A stretch of DNA of 64,000 nucleotides. Origin: Betaproteobacteria bacterium (lineage in GTDB: Bacteria > Pseudomonadota > Gammaproteobacteria > Burkholderiales > Casimicrobiaceae). This document shows positions 24,871 to 34,502 of the stretch, piece by piece (within the stretch, counting starts at the first letter, position 1; each line of letters begins with the position of its first letter). The DNA lies in the NCBI GenBank assembly GCA_013298765.1, contig JAAFJA010000005.1:248001-312000 (forward strand). The letters are read 5' to 3'. A program made the translations under genes and the position numbers. The notes below the pieces were generated by a model. That model saw nothing but the letters and a program-made list of their open reading frames with translations. It had not been told where the DNA came from and did not search any database.

Positions 24871-25632
24871 CTAGAGCTGTAGGGACTGTTGCGCCTTTGG
24901 CTCTTTCGCGCCACTTTGCAGTACCCGGACGGTGAGCGCCTTGAGCTGTGCGTTTGCGGGCACCTTGAAGGTGCCTTCCACGCGTTGATACGCTTTGAAA
25001 TCAAGCGTGAGAATTTGCTGCAGATCGGTCTGCTCTTCAGGCAAATTAAGCGTAATGCGGCGATTGTTCTCGCCTACGAGCTGCGCCTGAATTTGCACAC
25101 GCCCTTTGAATTGCGAGTCGTTCGTGCCCTGCACGACGAGTGCACGGAATCGGTAGCTATCGGCAGATTCGCGCTCAGCTTGAAGGCGCTGAATGGCAAG
25201 CCCATTCTTACTCCCGGCACTGCTACCAATCAACTTTTCGAAGAATGAGGTTTCTTCCTTCAGGCGCGTGTTCTCCGCTTGCAACGAGAGTACTTGCTTC
25301 GAAAGCACGTCCTTCGCGCCTTCGGCCATCTGCGCGGTGTTGGCGAGCTCGATCCGCTCCTTGCGAAACCGCTCGTTTTCTTCTCGCAATGTCGCAAGAT
25401 CGGCGATCATTTTCTTGCGCTCTTCTTCGACCTTGCCGACGTTGAAGCCCGCGAAGAGCCGTCCTGCGTCGAATCCGGAGTAGTACAGCCATCCAAACGC
25501 TGCGAGCGCCACAGCGCCGATGGTCGCCTTCACACGCCACGACCAATGCGTTTTCACTGAAAGTTTGGGCGCAGCAACGCCGAATCTGCGGCGCAGATTC
25601 GACATCAGGCGATCAGAGCGGATCAGAGCCAT
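24871..25632 (-). CDS. Membrane-anchored coiled-coil protein (DUF6776-like)
   Basis: 253 residues: a cytoplasmic basic N-terminus, one membrane helix (about 36-55), then a long coiled coil (about 65-160, heptads such as LATLREENERFRKERIELAN), and a compact beta-rich C-terminal domain (RVQIQAQLVGENNRRITLNL). This layout is found in betaproteobacteria next to bactofilin genes. The position suggests a membrane partner of the bactofilin, but that is inference; no enzyme motif is present. Confidence 0.75.
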   Translation of the reverse strand: MALIRSDRLMSNLRRRFGVAAPKLSVKTHWSWRVKATIGAVALAAFGWLYYSGFDAGRLFAGFNVGKVEEERKKMIADLATLREENERFRKERIELANTAQMAEGAKDVLSKQVLSLQAENTRLKEETSFFEKLIGSSAGSKNGLAIQRLQAERESADSYRFRALVVQGTNDSQFKGRVQIQAQLVGENNRRITLNLPEEQTDLQQILTLDFKAYQRVEGTFKVPANAQLKALTVRVLQSGAKEPKAQQSLQL

Positions 25633-25665
25633 ACGGGACGATGTCGGGCGGGCGTTGGGCTGCGA

Positions 25666-26727
25666 TCAGGGCGACAGCGCGATTGCGCCGAGCCCTTCAC
25701 TTTCCGGCAACCCGAACATCACGTTCATGCACTGCACGGCGGCACCTGCGGCGCCTTTCACCAAGTTATCTTGGGCCACCAACACCATCACCGTATCGCC
25801 ATCCTGCGGTCGATGAAGCGCAAGCCGCAGCATATTGCTGCCGCGTGTGCTGCGGGTTTCTGGGTAGCTGCCCCAGGGCATCACGTCAACGAATTGTTCG
25901 CCTTGATACGCGTGAACGAACAGCGCTTGCAATTGGTCGTTCGACATTGCGAGCCCTTTGCTGTTGAGTCGCGCGTAGAGCGTCGAATGCATGCCGCGAA
26001 TCGCAGGCATCAGGTGCGGCGCGAAGATGAGGCCGATCTTGTCGGACGTCAATTCGCCGAGGCGTGCCGCGGTTTCAAATTGATGACGATGGCCGTTCAC
26101 GTTGTAGGCCTTCATCGAATCGCTGGTTTCGGAGAAGAGGTAGTCAGTCTCCGCTTTTTTGCCCGCGCCCGAGATACCCGAGGCGCAATCAGCGATCAAA
26201 TGGCTAGCATCAACGAGCCCAGATTTAATCAGCGGCGCAAAGCCGATTTGCATGGTTGTCGGGTAGCAGCCTGGATTGCCGACGATCCGGGCTTTTTGGA
26301 TTGCTGCGCGATTAAGTTCAACCAAGCCATATGCGGCCTCAGCATTCAGATCAGGACATGAGTGCGGCATTTTGTACACGCGCTCAAAAATCGTGTGGTC
26401 GCGGAAACGGAAATCAGCGGCCAAATCGATGATCTTTACTCCGGCGGCGACTAACTTGGGCGCATCGGCCATCGCAACCCCGTGCGGGGTCGCATAGAAA
26501 ACGACATCGCACGTCGTCAGATCAGCGGTCGCTGTGTCAGAGAACGAGAGATCGCAACGTCCGCGAAGCGATGGGAACATGGCGTCTAGACGCGTCCCCG
26601 CTTCCTTGCGCGAGGTAATCATGGTGAGCTTCGCGTTGCGATGCTGCGAGAGCATGCGCAACAACTCGACGCCGGTGTAGCCCGTACCGCCGACGATCCC
26701 AATTTTTACTTGCTTGTCTGTTGCCAT
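25666..26727 (-). CDS. argC: N-acetyl-gamma-glutamyl-phosphate reductase
   Basis: A 353-residue type 1 ArgC. The NADP-binding loop GGTGYTG is at residues 13-19. The catalytic Cys is C154 in GNPGCYPT, and the substrate-binding [12 protein letters not shown] is present. It catalyses the third step of arginine synthesis, reducing N-acetylglutamyl phosphate to the semialdehyde. It follows rplM-rpsI on the same strand after a terminator, as in many betaproteobacteria. Confidence 0.95.
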   Translation of the reverse strand: MATDKQVKIGIVGGTGYTGVELLRMLSQHRNAKLTMITSRKEAGTRLDAMFPSLRGRCDLSFSDTATADLTTCDVVFYATPHGVAMADAPKLVAAGVKIIDLAADFRFRDHTIFERVYKMPHSCPDLNAEAAYGLVELNRAAIQKARIVGNPGCYPTTMQIGFAPLIKSGLVDASHLIADCASGISGAGKKAETDYLFSETSDSMKAYNVNGHRHQFETAARLGELTSDKIGLIFAPHLMPAIRGMHSTLYARLNSKGLAMSNDQLQALFVHAYQGEQFVDVMPWGSYPETRSTRGSNMLRLALHRPQDGDTVMVLVAQDNLVKGAAGAAVQCMNVMFGLPESEGLGAIALSP

Positions 26728-26777
26728 TTCGCCAAGTCCTGTTGCTCACCAACGACAGAGAGAGTACCCCAAAAAGC

Positions 26778-26808
26778 ACAAAGGCCGCAGTGATGCAGCC
26801 TTTGTTTT
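26778..26808 (-). terminator. Terminator between rpsI and argC
   Basis: CACAAAGGC and GCCTTTGT form a stem around an 11-base loop, with A and T tracts on the two sides, so it could stop transcription from either direction. Confidence 0.7.
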
Positions 26809-26934
26809 TCAATCGCGTTTCGGACGCCGCGAGCGGGATGCAGTACGAGGCAGTGCTTCGCGACGTGTGCTTGATGAACACGAGCGGAGCACCAACGAAG
26901 TAATGCGCCCGCGCAGCAAGTCCCTGCAACGAGA

Positions 26935-27327
26935 CTAGCGCTTGGAGAACTGCTTACGGCGGCGAGCTTTGCGCAGACCCACCTTTTTACGTTCCACTTC
27001 GCGCGCATCACGCGTCACCAAGCCCGCCTTCTTGAGTGATGGCTTCAGCTCAGCGTCGTAATCAATCAACGCACGGGTGATACCGTGGCGCACCGCGCCG
27101 GCTTGACCCGATTCACCGCCACCCATCACGCTCACCATGATGTCGAAGCTTTCGAGATTATTCGTGAGCTCGAGCGGCTGGCGCACGATCATGCGGCCCG
27201 TTTCGCGCGAGAAGAACTGATCCACTGGCTTGCCATTGACGGTGAACGCGCCTTTGCCAGATTTGATGAAGACACGCGCCACCGCCGATTTGCGACGACC
27301 CGTACCGTAGTTGAATTTACCGATCAT
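26935..27327 (-). CDS. rpsI: 30S ribosomal protein S9
   Basis: A 130-residue basic protein with the conserved [14 protein letters not shown] and a C-terminus ending [11 protein letters not shown]-like (here [11 protein letters not shown]), whose final Arg reaches the P-site tRNA. ATG 27327 follows an AGGAAC site. It lies 21 bases after rplM, in the universal L13-S9 operon. Confidence 0.97.
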   Translation of the reverse strand: MIGKFNYGTGRRKSAVARVFIKSGKGAFTVNGKPVDQFFSRETGRMIVRQPLELTNNLESFDIMVSVMGGGESGQAGAVRHGITRALIDYDAELKPSLKKAGLVTRDAREVERKKVGLRKARRRKQFSKR

Positions 27328-27348
27328 GTTGGTGTTCCTTCGGGTCGA

Positions 27349-27777
27349 TTAGAGTTTGACAGCTTTAGGCTGCTGTGCGGCGTGCGGATGCGCGTCGCCC
27401 GTATACACCTTCATCTGCTTGAGCATTGCGTAGCCCAAGGGACCCTTCGGAAGCATGCCCTTCACAGCGTGCTTCAACACGCGGTCAGGGTATTTCGCAT
27501 GCATCTTGTCAAACGTAGTTTGGTAGATGCCGCCGGGGAAACCGGAGTGGCGGAAATAAGTTTTCTGCTGAGCTTTGTTGCCGGTGACGCGAAGCTTGTC
27601 AACGTTGGTGACAACAACGAAATCGCCGGTCGCCATGTGTGGCGTAAACGTAGCTTTATGTTTACCGCGAAGACGAATCGCGATTTGGCTCGCGAGACGG
27701 CCGAGCACTTGGTCGGTAGCATCAACCAGGATCCAATCCTGAGTGATATCACCCGCTTTTGCGGAGTAAGTTTTCAT
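27349..27777 (-). CDS. rplM: 50S ribosomal protein L13
   Basis: 142 residues beginning [20 protein letters not shown], the standard L13 N-terminus, with [17 protein letters not shown] and GMLPKGPLG conserved. It is an early assembly protein of the 50S subunit. I use the ATG at 27777, since the 27-codon extension to 27858 has no homologous sequence and covers the promoter region. Confidence 0.97.
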   Translation of the reverse strand: MKTYSAKAGDITQDWILVDATDQVLGRLASQIAIRLRGKHKATFTPHMATGDFVVVTNVDKLRVTGNKAQQKTYFRHSGFPGGIYQTTFDKMHAKYPDRVLKHAVKGMLPKGPLGYAMLKQMKVYTGDAHPHAAQQPKAVKL

Positions 27778-27869
27778 TTTGTAGACTCGTTTGATGTTGT
27801 ACGCCAAGCGGTGATTCGAGAACGAATCTGTCGCGAAGCGCGATATGAGCCAGCACATTTTTTGCGCTG

Positions 27870-27883
27870 AGCCTTCGATTATA
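27870..27883 (-). promoter_or_regulatory. Candidate rplM-rpsI promoter (-10 and start region)
   Basis: On the minus strand: TATAAT (27883-27878), CGAA, GGCT. This is the same -10 plus GGCT layout as at rpmB, rpsP and rplS. No good -35 is seen. Initiation would lie about 93 bases before the rplM start. Confidence 0.6.
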
Positions 27884-27957
27884 GCCCGATTCCGTGGACG
27901 CGGCGCCGACTATGGCTTTGCCCCAACCTTGCCTGTGCAATCACAGTATCGGCGCGC

Positions 27958-28064
27958 ATAAGAAAACGGCGAACCGCAGGGGTTCGCCGTAAAAAAGATG
28001 TCTACCCAAAGGAGGAGGAAGGATTGACACCTGTTGCCTGATAAGGAGGAGGAACCAGACAACG
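27958..28064 (-). ncRNA. Predicted small RNA with two anti-Shine-Dalgarno hairpin loops
   Basis: On the minus strand three hairpins follow each other. Hairpin 1 (28063-28033) is an eight-base stem GTTGTCTG/CAGGCAAC with TTCCTCCTCC in the loop. Hairpin 2 (28031-27997) is GGTGTC/GACATC with CTTCCTCCTCC in the loop. A rho-independent terminator (27990-27966, ACGGCGAACC/GGTTCGCCGT) ends in TTTTCTT. The length is about 107 nt. Paired CCUCCUCC loops are characteristic of alphaproteobacterial sRNAs such as CcsR, which act on ribosome-binding sites or sequester proteins. No ORF fits. It is divergent from the OsmC gene. Confidence 0.7.
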
Positions 28065-28069
28065 ACTCA

Positions 28070-28098
28070 ATTCTGAATTGCTGCAGCGCACAAGTCAA
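28070..28098 (-). promoter_or_regulatory. Sigma70-like promoter of the predicted sRNA
   Basis: On the minus strand TTGACT (28098-28093), a spacer of exactly 17 bases, and CAGAAT (28075-28070). Initiation seven bases downstream falls at the foot of hairpin 1. Confidence 0.6.
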
Positions 28099-28172
28099 GC
28101 GTTAAATGCTGCAGTGCAATAGCATTTCTCTAGTAAAAATACTCTATACAACGCTTGCTGATTGGAGCCGTT

Positions 28173-28592
28173 ATGAAGTCAGTCATTACTTGGACCAACG
28201 ATGTTCAATTTGTCGCAGAAGTTGGAAGCGGTCACGCGATTGTGGTCGATGGTGCGCCTGAATATGGCGGTCGAAACAGCGGCGCACGGCCGATGGAGTT
28301 AGTACTCGCTGGCGCTGCGACCTGCACCGCGTTTGACGTGATCTTGATGCTCAAAAAATCACGCCAGCAGGTGACAAAGTTTACCGTCGCGGCCGAAGCA
28401 GATCGCGCGGGCGAAGATCCAAAAGTGTTCACGGCAATCCGTTTAACTTATCGACTCGCTGGAGTCGGCCTGGATCTGGGCGCGGTGGAGCGCGCTGTGA
28501 AGCTCTCGAAGGAGAAATATTGCAGCGCAACGGCAATGCTCGGCCATACCGCAGAAATCACGACCGAAATCGTACTTGACGCAGAGAAATAA
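28173..28592 (+). CDS. OsmC-family peroxidase-like protein (YhfA type)
   Basis: 139 residues with the OsmC fold: PMELVLAGAATCTAFDVI carries the first active-site Cys, and KEKYCSATAML the second. Members reduce organic hydroperoxides through a Cys pair, though the YhfA branch is less well characterised. The ATG at 28173 has GGAG upstream; 28155 is less likely. It is cytoplasmic. The predicted sRNA is divergent from it and could share stress control. Confidence 0.9.
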   Translation: MKSVITWTNDVQFVAEVGSGHAIVVDGAPEYGGRNSGARPMELVLAGAATCTAFDVILMLKKSRQQVTKFTVAAEADRAGEDPKVFTAIRLTYRLAGVGLDLGAVERAVKLSKEKYCSATAMLGHTAEITTEIVLDAEK

Positions 28593-28608
28593 ACTCAACT
28601 TCAAGGCA

Positions 28609-28633
28609 AGAGCCCCATATTAATGAGGGCTCG
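28609..28633. repeat. Dispersed CTAGCCCC hairpin, copy 6
   Basis: GAGCCCCATATTAATGAGGGCTC: GAGCCC and GGGCTC are perfect arms around an A/T-rich loop. It lies 17 bases after the OsmC gene. Confidence 0.6.
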
Positions 28634-28670
28634 CGGCTGAGTAAAGCAGAAAGGCTAGTTGTGAAAAAAC

Positions 28671-28695
28671 GACGCTAGCCCTGATAAAGAAAAGA
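28671..28695 (+). repeat. Dispersed CTAGCCCC hairpin, copy 7 (partial)
   Basis: GACGCTAGCCCTGATAAAGA keeps the left arm and loop but lacks a right arm. It may pair instead with GGCTAG at 28653. Confidence 0.4.
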
Positions 28696-28726
28696 TTAGA
28701 GTCGGTAGGCTATCACGTTGATTTTG

Positions 28727-28915
28727 CTAAGATGCACGAGGGTCTTCCTCGACTAGCGTGGGATTGCCCGGCTGACCGGCGACCCGATATTCCTCGTTCG
28801 CCCAAGCCCCGAGGTCCATCAGTTTGCAGCGTTCGGAACAGAATGGGCGCCACTTACTCTGCGGTTCCCAAATGACTTCCGCCTCACAGCGCGGACACTT
28901 GACTCGTGTGGCCAT
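28727..28915 (-). CDS. yacG: DNA gyrase inhibitor YacG
   Basis: A 62-residue zinc protein with CPRC near the N-terminus and CSERCK after WRPF, the four-Cys zinc site of YacG, followed by the conserved [11 protein letters not shown]. It binds the GyrB C-terminal region and inhibits gyrase. The gene order yacG-zapD-coaE-pilD-pilC-pilB is conserved. The ATG at 28915 follows an in-frame TTG. Confidence 0.94.
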   Translation of the reverse strand: MATRVKCPRCEAEVIWEPQSKWRPFCSERCKLMDLGAWANEEYRVAGQPGNPTLVEEDPRAS

Positions 28916-28918
28916 CAA

Positions 28919-29743
28919 CTAGAGCGAGCAAAGCCCGAGACGGAATGCGACATCGCGGTGTGCGGCCATGGCACGGGTTGCACGCATGAATTGACCGCTA
29001 TGCTCCAAAAACCGAATATTCACGGTGTATTTGTTGGCGCTTACTTCAGGTACAACTGCCTGATCCGCTTCAATTTCAACGGTGGCTAGCATCGGAGAGC
29101 GGGAATTGGCGAGCGCTCTGTGAAAACTTCCCTGGCGTGCGACTTCGTGAGAAATACTGGTTGACTCGCGCAGTAGGCGCAACACGAGCACGACGGCTTC
29201 TTCTAATGGTGCGATCGGTGCGAGCCATTCTTTGAGCATTTGCTTCCGATCATGCTCGGCGCGTTGCATCCAAGACAGCAGCATCGGAAGTTCGAAGACG
29301 CAGGCTCCACCGGGCGTCGCGGCGCGTTGTCGCACCGTCTGTAGCCATTCGCTATCGCGCAGATGGAATCCTACTTTGCCCACTTGCGCATGCAAGTCGT
29401 GGATTACCGCTTCTAGATCCGAGAGAAATTCTTCGAGTGCTTCGCGCGCAACATCTGGATTTTCGAGCTGCGCCGTCCACAGCGTGCGCTGTCGATCGAG
29501 CTCAGAAAGCAAATCAGTTTTCAAGTCGCTTCGCGTTGCCGTATCAACGATGTCGAAAATGCCGAGCAGCGCCAAACGGTGATCAATGGCTTCGCGCCGA
29601 GCTGCGTGAGAGCGTGTACGCGAAAAAAGCTCTTCCAACCGCAACCAGGTGCGTACCCGCTCGCTCAAGGGGAACTCAAAAATTAGGCTGTCTTCGTAGG
29701 CCGGAGACAGTGTCGGCGGAGATTCGATCACGTCTAAGCTCAT
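28919..29743 (-). CDS. zapD: Cell division protein ZapD
   Basis: A 274-residue DUF1342 protein that crosslinks FtsZ filaments at the septum. The N-terminal helical domain begins IFEFPLSERVRTWLRLEELF, the family signature; the C-terminal beta-rich part has VNIRFLEHSGQFMRA. Typical ZapD is about 247-255 residues, so this is slightly long. It overlaps the coaE stop by four bases (ATGA). Confidence 0.94.
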   Translation of the reverse strand: MSLDVIESPPTLSPAYEDSLIFEFPLSERVRTWLRLEELFSRTRSHAARREAIDHRLALLGIFDIVDTATRSDLKTDLLSELDRQRTLWTAQLENPDVAREALEEFLSDLEAVIHDLHAQVGKVGFHLRDSEWLQTVRQRAATPGGACVFELPMLLSWMQRAEHDRKQMLKEWLAPIAPLEEAVVLVLRLLRESTSISHEVARQGSFHRALANSRSPMLATVEIEADQAVVPEVSANKYTVNIRFLEHSGQFMRATRAMAAHRDVAFRLGLCSL

Positions 29744-30399
29744 GCGGCTGCTGTAGCGCTCGCTCGCGCGAGCAATGATGCGCGTGCGTTCGCGGAAACG
29801 ACGGAATGTAGCACTCGAACGCGTTCGGAGAGCGCATCGAGTGAGCTTGTGTTGTTCAGAACAAACTGAGCTCGACTTAGGCGCTTCACGCGACTCATCT
29901 GCGCTTCTACGATTCCGCGTGCAGTTGCGTCGTCGATTCCGCGCTGTGTGTGGAGCCGCTCAAGCTGAACCGAAACGGGGACGTCGACCACGATGCTCGC
30001 TTCCACGATATTTCCATACGCGCTAGATTCAAAGAGCAGGGGCACAACCAGCAAAACGTACGGCGCATGGACGGCAGCGGCGTTTGCCAGCTGCTTTAAC
30101 GTCTCTTCGCGAATCATCGGGTGAAGGATACCTTCAAGCGTACTTCTCGCGGTTGGATCCGAAAACACCCGTTTCCGGAGCGCGGCGCGATCAATTCTTC
30201 CTTCACTCGCGCAATCAGGAAACACGGTCGTAATCGCTGCGACAGCTGCCCCACCTTGCACACTCAATTCGCGCGAAATAACATCGACGTCAATTACCTG
30301 CGCGCCTAAGCGCGCGAATTCCGCCGAAGCCGCAGACTTACCGGATGCAACGCCTCCGGTGAGACCGACAACGTATCGCAGCACAACGCGCTTGCTCAT
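29740..30399 (-). CDS. coaE: Dephospho-CoA kinase
   Basis: 219 residues. P-loop GLTGGVASGKS is near the N-terminus, then the lid region IDRAALRKRVF and the HPMI substrate segment. It adds phosphate to the 3'-hydroxyl of dephospho-CoA, the last step of CoA synthesis. ATG 30399 overlaps the pilD stop (ATGA); a longer frame to 30750 only runs antisense-like through pilD. The Ala-rich C-terminal tail is not conserved. Confidence 0.95.
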   Translation of the reverse strand: MSKRVVLRYVVGLTGGVASGKSAASAEFARLGAQVIDVDVISRELSVQGGAAVAAITTVFPDCASEGRIDRAALRKRVFSDPTARSTLEGILHPMIREETLKQLANAAAVHAPYVLLVVPLLFESSAYGNIVEASIVVDVPVSVQLERLHTQRGIDDATARGIVEAQMSRVKRLSRAQFVLNNTSSLDALSERVRVLHSVVSANARASLLARASATAAA

Positions 30400-31247
30400 A
30401 GCCGCAGCACGGAACCACCAAACAAAAGCGCGATACCAGCAATCGCAAGGTAAGGACCAAATGCGATCGCAGTTTGCCGACCTTTCTTCTGGACGATCAT
30501 CAAGGTGATACCGACGACTGCTCCCACCACGGAGGAAAGCAGCAGTGCGATCGGGAGCGCTTGCCACCCAAACCACGCTCCGATCGCAGCGAGCAGTTTG
30601 AAGTCGCCGTAACCCATGCCTTCGCGGCCCGTTAAGAGCTTGAATAACCAGTAGACCGACCAAAGAATGAGGTAGCCAGCGGCGGCGCCAATAATCGCGT
30701 CGGGGAGTCGCGCGAACGCGCCGGAGAGATTGACGAGTAGGCCGATCCAAAGCAAAGGCAACGTAATTTGATCCGGGAGGAGTTGCGTATCCAGATCAAT
30801 CCCGGTGAGCGCTACGAGTGCTGCTACGAAGATCATCGCAAAAACTGCGAACCACGTCGCACCGAATTGCCAAGCACACGCGGCGAAGAGCAGCGCAGTC
30901 GCTAACTCAACGATCGGATATCTGGCGCTAATTCGCGTGCCACAGGCAGAACACTTGCCACGAAGTACAAGCCAGCTGAGGATGGGAATATTCTCGACCG
31001 CAGTGATCACGTGACCGCATTGACCGCAACGCGAACGTGGCACCATCAGGTTGAACCGTTCGCGTTTAGGCAGTTCGTAATCGGGATTGTCCGCGTGCTG
31101 ATGAAGCAGCACCTCGTCGTCCCAGCTTCGTTGCATCATCACTGGGAGACGAAAGATGACAACGTTTAAAAAACTGCCAACCAACGCACCGAACACAAAG
31201 CAAGCCGCTAGCAGCGGCCAGCCCTCGAGCCCAAAAAACGGCGCCAT
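30396..31247 (-). CDS. pilD: Type IV prepilin peptidase and N-methyltransferase
   Basis: A 283-residue integral membrane aspartic protease. The cytoplasmic loop after the first helix has two zinc CxxC pairs (CGQC and CSAC), linked to the methylase activity. The catalytic Asp residues are in GIDLDTQLLPDQ and GMGYGDFKLL (GxGD). Several C-terminal helices complete the fold. It cleaves and N-methylates prepilins. It lies three bases after pilC. Confidence 0.96.
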   Translation of the reverse strand: MAPFFGLEGWPLLAACFVFGALVGSFLNVVIFRLPVMMQRSWDDEVLLHQHADNPDYELPKRERFNLMVPRSRCGQCGHVITAVENIPILSWLVLRGKCSACGTRISARYPIVELATALLFAACAWQFGATWFAVFAMIFVAALVALTGIDLDTQLLPDQITLPLLWIGLLVNLSGAFARLPDAIIGAAAGYLILWSVYWLFKLLTGREGMGYGDFKLLAAIGAWFGWQALPIALLLSSVVGAVVGITLMIVQKKGRQTAIAFGPYLAIAGIALLFGGSVLRL

Positions 31248-31250
31248 CGT

Positions 31251-32492
31251 TTACACAACTTGACCAAGTTTGAAGATCGGCAAGTACATCGCAACAACGA
31301 TAGTCCCGATGACGACTCCCAAGAACACGATCATAATCGGTTCGATGAGCGAAGACAGGGCTGCTACTGCATCATCAACTTCGCGCTCGTAGAAGTCAGC
31401 AACTTTGCTCAGCATGCTGTCCAATGCGCCCGTTTCTTCTCCAATCCGCGTCATTTGCATTGCCATATTGGGAAACACGCCCGTGTTCTCCATTGCGACT
31501 GTGAGCGCAGTGCCGGTCGAAACGTCGGTCTGGATTTTCTTTGTCGCTGCAAAAAATACTTGATTACCAGCCGCACCCGCTACTGCAGTAAGTGAGTCCA
31601 CCAGCGGCACACCCGCCGCGAACATCGTTGCGAGCGTGCGTGTCCAGCGCGCGACAGCGGCCTTTTCTAAGATTTCACCCACCACCGGAAGCTTCAGCGA
31701 GAGCCGGTCGATCCCGTGCTTAAACGCTGGAACTCGTCGTAGCAGGTAGACGATCGTGAAGCCCGCAGCGATCGGTATGAGTAATATGATGTACCAAAAT
31801 TTCACGAACCAGTCAGACATCGCGACAACGACGTTGGTAAGCCAGGGCAGATCTGCACCAAAACTACTGAAGACCTGCTTGAACGAAGGAATCACAAACC
31901 ACATGATGATCGCGACCACGACGGTAGCAATCACAATAACCGTAGCGGGATAGAACAACGCTGCTTTGATCTTACCTTTAAGCGCGAGGATCTTTTCCTT
32001 GTATATGGCCAGTCGATCAAGAATCGAATCAAGGATACCGGCTTGCTCGCCCGCGCCGACCAAATTGCAATAAAGCTCATCGAAATACATCGGGTGGCGC
32101 TTAAAAGACGCGGCCAAGCTGTTGCCAGTCTCAATGTCACCTTTGATTTCGAGGAGCAGACGCGACAATCGATTATTTCCTGTGCTCCGGGCCGCAATAT
32201 CAAAAGACTGGAGCAGCGGCACACCCGCACGTGTCATCGTGGCCAGTTGCCGGGTAAAGAGGGCGATTTCCTTTTCCTTGATCGAGCCGCCACCACGAAA
32301 CGTTTGTTTCTTAATCTTGTCGACCTTGATCCCCTGGCGCCTGAGCGCATTGGAGACTACGGCCTCGGTGGCCGCGCGCATTTCGCCGCGCACTTTCTTG
32401 CCGGCTCGATCAACGCCTTCCCACGCCCACATGTTCGCTTTTGAAGCGGTGGGCATCGGTCGTACTGTCGATGCTCTGGTTGCTGTTGCCAT
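31251..32492 (-). CDS. pilC: Type IV pilus inner-membrane platform protein
   Basis: A 413-residue GspF-type protein with two homologous helical domains (residues about 78-200 and 280-400) and three membrane helices. KEIALFTRQLATMTRAGVPLLQSF and RWTRTLATMFAAGVPLVDSL mark the two repeats. It couples PilB motion to pilin polymerisation. The first 20 residues are poorly conserved, so the start could be the Met at residue 21. Confidence 0.95.
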   Translation of the reverse strand: MATATRASTVRPMPTASKANMWAWEGVDRAGKKVRGEMRAATEAVVSNALRRQGIKVDKIKKQTFRGGGSIKEKEIALFTRQLATMTRAGVPLLQSFDIAARSTGNNRLSRLLLEIKGDIETGNSLAASFKRHPMYFDELYCNLVGAGEQAGILDSILDRLAIYKEKILALKGKIKAALFYPATVIVIATVVVAIIMWFVIPSFKQVFSSFGADLPWLTNVVVAMSDWFVKFWYIILLIPIAAGFTIVYLLRRVPAFKHGIDRLSLKLPVVGEILEKAAVARWTRTLATMFAAGVPLVDSLTAVAGAAGNQVFFAATKKIQTDVSTGTALTVAMENTGVFPNMAMQMTRIGEETGALDSMLSKVADFYEREVDDAVAALSSLIEPIMIVFLGVVIGTIVVAMYLPIFKLGQVV

Positions 32493-32537
32493 GATTTCTT
32501 TACCTGCCTTCTTTCGGCTCTGCGCTACGCAGACCCG

Positions 32538-34253
32538 TTAAGCGTTTGTGGTCGCTTCGACTTCTTCGAGGGACGTCACGCCCTGCTTGACTTTGAGCAA
32601 TCCCGATTGCCGCAAATTTCGGATACCTTCAATTTGTGCCTGCTCTCGAATCTGGATCGAGTTGCCATTGCTCATAATGATTTTTTGCATCTCTTCGGAG
32701 ACTGGCATTACTTCGTAAATGCCAACACGACCCTTATAGCCCGTCCCTTTGCAGGTATCGCAACCGACCGGCCTGTACGGTGCCCAGGAGCCGTCGAGCT
32801 CCTCTTCTTTGAATCCGGCTTGCAATAGCGTTTCGGTGGGCAAATCTTGCGGTGATTTGCACTGTGAACAGAGACGTCGGGCGAGTCGTTGCGCAGTAAT
32901 CAGCAGAACGCTCGATGCGACGTTAAAGGGGGCGACGCCCATGTTTAAGAGCCGCGTGAGCGTGGTTGGCGCATCATTTGTGTGAAGCGTTGAGAGCACC
33001 AAGTGGCCCGTTTGCGCCGCTTTGATCGAGATGTCAGCCGTCTCCAAATCGCGAATCTCACCGACCATGATGATGTCAGGATCTTGGCGCAAGAACGACT
33101 TGAGCGCGGCGGCAAACGTGAGCCCCGCTTTATCGTTTACGTTGACCTGGTTCACCCCTGGCATGTTGATCTCGGCAGGATCTTCGGCGGTTGAAATGTT
33201 GATGCCGGGCTTATTTAGCACGCCAAGGCAGGTGTAGAGCGAAATTGTCTTGCCTGAGCCCGTTGGTCCAGTGACTAGCACCATGCCGTACGGGCGGGCG
33301 ATGCAGTCAAGCAGTACCTTTCTCTGATCCGGCTCATAGCCAAGCGCATCGATGCCGATCATGGCATTTGATGAATCGAGAATACGCATCACGATCTTTT
33401 CGCCGTAGAGCGTCGGCAGCGTGCTCACACGAAAATCGATGGATCGATTTTTGGTGAGCTGCAGCTTCATCCGTCCATCTTGCGGAATTCGTTTCTCGGA
33501 AATATCGAGCTTCGAGATAACTTTAATCCGCGATGCAATCTTGTCTTTGATCACCAAGGGCGGTTGCGCCACCTCGACGAGGATTCCGTCAAGGCGGTAT
33601 CGAATGCGGTAGTATTTTTCGTACGGCTCGAAATGAATATCTGACACCGATGCGTTGATCGCATCAAGCAAAATTTTCTGGATGTAGCGGACGACCGGGG
33701 CATCGTCCACGTCGACATCGTCGTCCTGAGAAGAGGGCGCTTCGTCGGTTTTGATGTCGAGATCAATATCGTCGTTATCGACTAGCCGCGAAAGAGTGCG
33801 GTCGTTTCTATCGGCGACCAGACTGATCGCTTTACCGAGTTTGTCATCTTCGACGATGACTGGCTCGGCAATCAAATTGGTTTTGAAGCGAAACTCTTCG
33901 AGCGCTTGCAGATTCGTGGGATCAGAAACGGCGACGTAGAGGCGGTTGCCGCGTTTGTGGAGCGGTAGCGCACGACGCGATTGAATGATCTTTACGTCGA
34001 TCCACTCGGTATTAATGGAGGTCGTATCGAACGAGTTGAGATCGAAAAGCGGCACGCCAAATGTATTGGATGCAAACTCCGCAAGCTTGTAGGCGCTTAG
34101 CTTCTTGGACGAGATTAGCTGCTCGACGAAGGTCATCGACGCACTGTTTGCGGCCACCTGCGTTTGCTCCGCATCTTGCTGGCGAAGCAAGTCCTGCTGC
34201 ACGAGCGCACGTCCCAGCCCGGACAAAAGAACAGATGCTGACGAAGCGGCCAA
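32538..34253 (-). CDS. pilB: Type IV pilus assembly ATPase
   Basis: A 571-residue hexameric ATPase. An N-terminal MshEN domain (about 1-140) precedes the GspE core with Walker A GPTGSGKT near residue 330, Asp and His boxes ([30 protein letters not shown] in part), and a zinc-binding CSQC...CDTC segment near 460-500. It powers pilus extension. It is the first gene of pilBCD-coaE-zapD-yacG, divergent from ffh across 249 bases. Confidence 0.96.
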   Translation of the reverse strand: MAASSASVLLSGLGRALVQQDLLRQQDAEQTQVAANSASMTFVEQLISSKKLSAYKLAEFASNTFGVPLFDLNSFDTTSINTEWIDVKIIQSRRALPLHKRGNRLYVAVSDPTNLQALEEFRFKTNLIAEPVIVEDDKLGKAISLVADRNDRTLSRLVDNDDIDLDIKTDEAPSSQDDDVDVDDAPVVRYIQKILLDAINASVSDIHFEPYEKYYRIRYRLDGILVEVAQPPLVIKDKIASRIKVISKLDISEKRIPQDGRMKLQLTKNRSIDFRVSTLPTLYGEKIVMRILDSSNAMIGIDALGYEPDQRKVLLDCIARPYGMVLVTGPTGSGKTISLYTCLGVLNKPGINISTAEDPAEINMPGVNQVNVNDKAGLTFAAALKSFLRQDPDIIMVGEIRDLETADISIKAAQTGHLVLSTLHTNDAPTTLTRLLNMGVAPFNVASSVLLITAQRLARRLCSQCKSPQDLPTETLLQAGFKEEELDGSWAPYRPVGCDTCKGTGYKGRVGIYEVMPVSEEMQKIIMSNGNSIQIREQAQIEGIRNLRQSGLLKVKQGVTSLEEVEATTNA

Positions 34254-34502
34254 ACTGAGGCTCCCAGAAAATTCGAGTTATTTCGGCAATATGCCGCGTA
34301 AACCTCTGATTGTAAAGACGTTCCTCGCGGATCGTGACGTCTGCTGAAGGGGTTCTACATGCATCGTTGCAATCGCAGCATTTTTTGTGCCGAATGGCGC
34401 CAGAAGAGCGGCGACGCAGGAGCCGCGCGTGAGCGTGACCGCGGCAGAAGCGAGTGCCTTCCTACAATGGATGCCTAGTCCGTCAACCGTACCTTCACTG
34501 TC

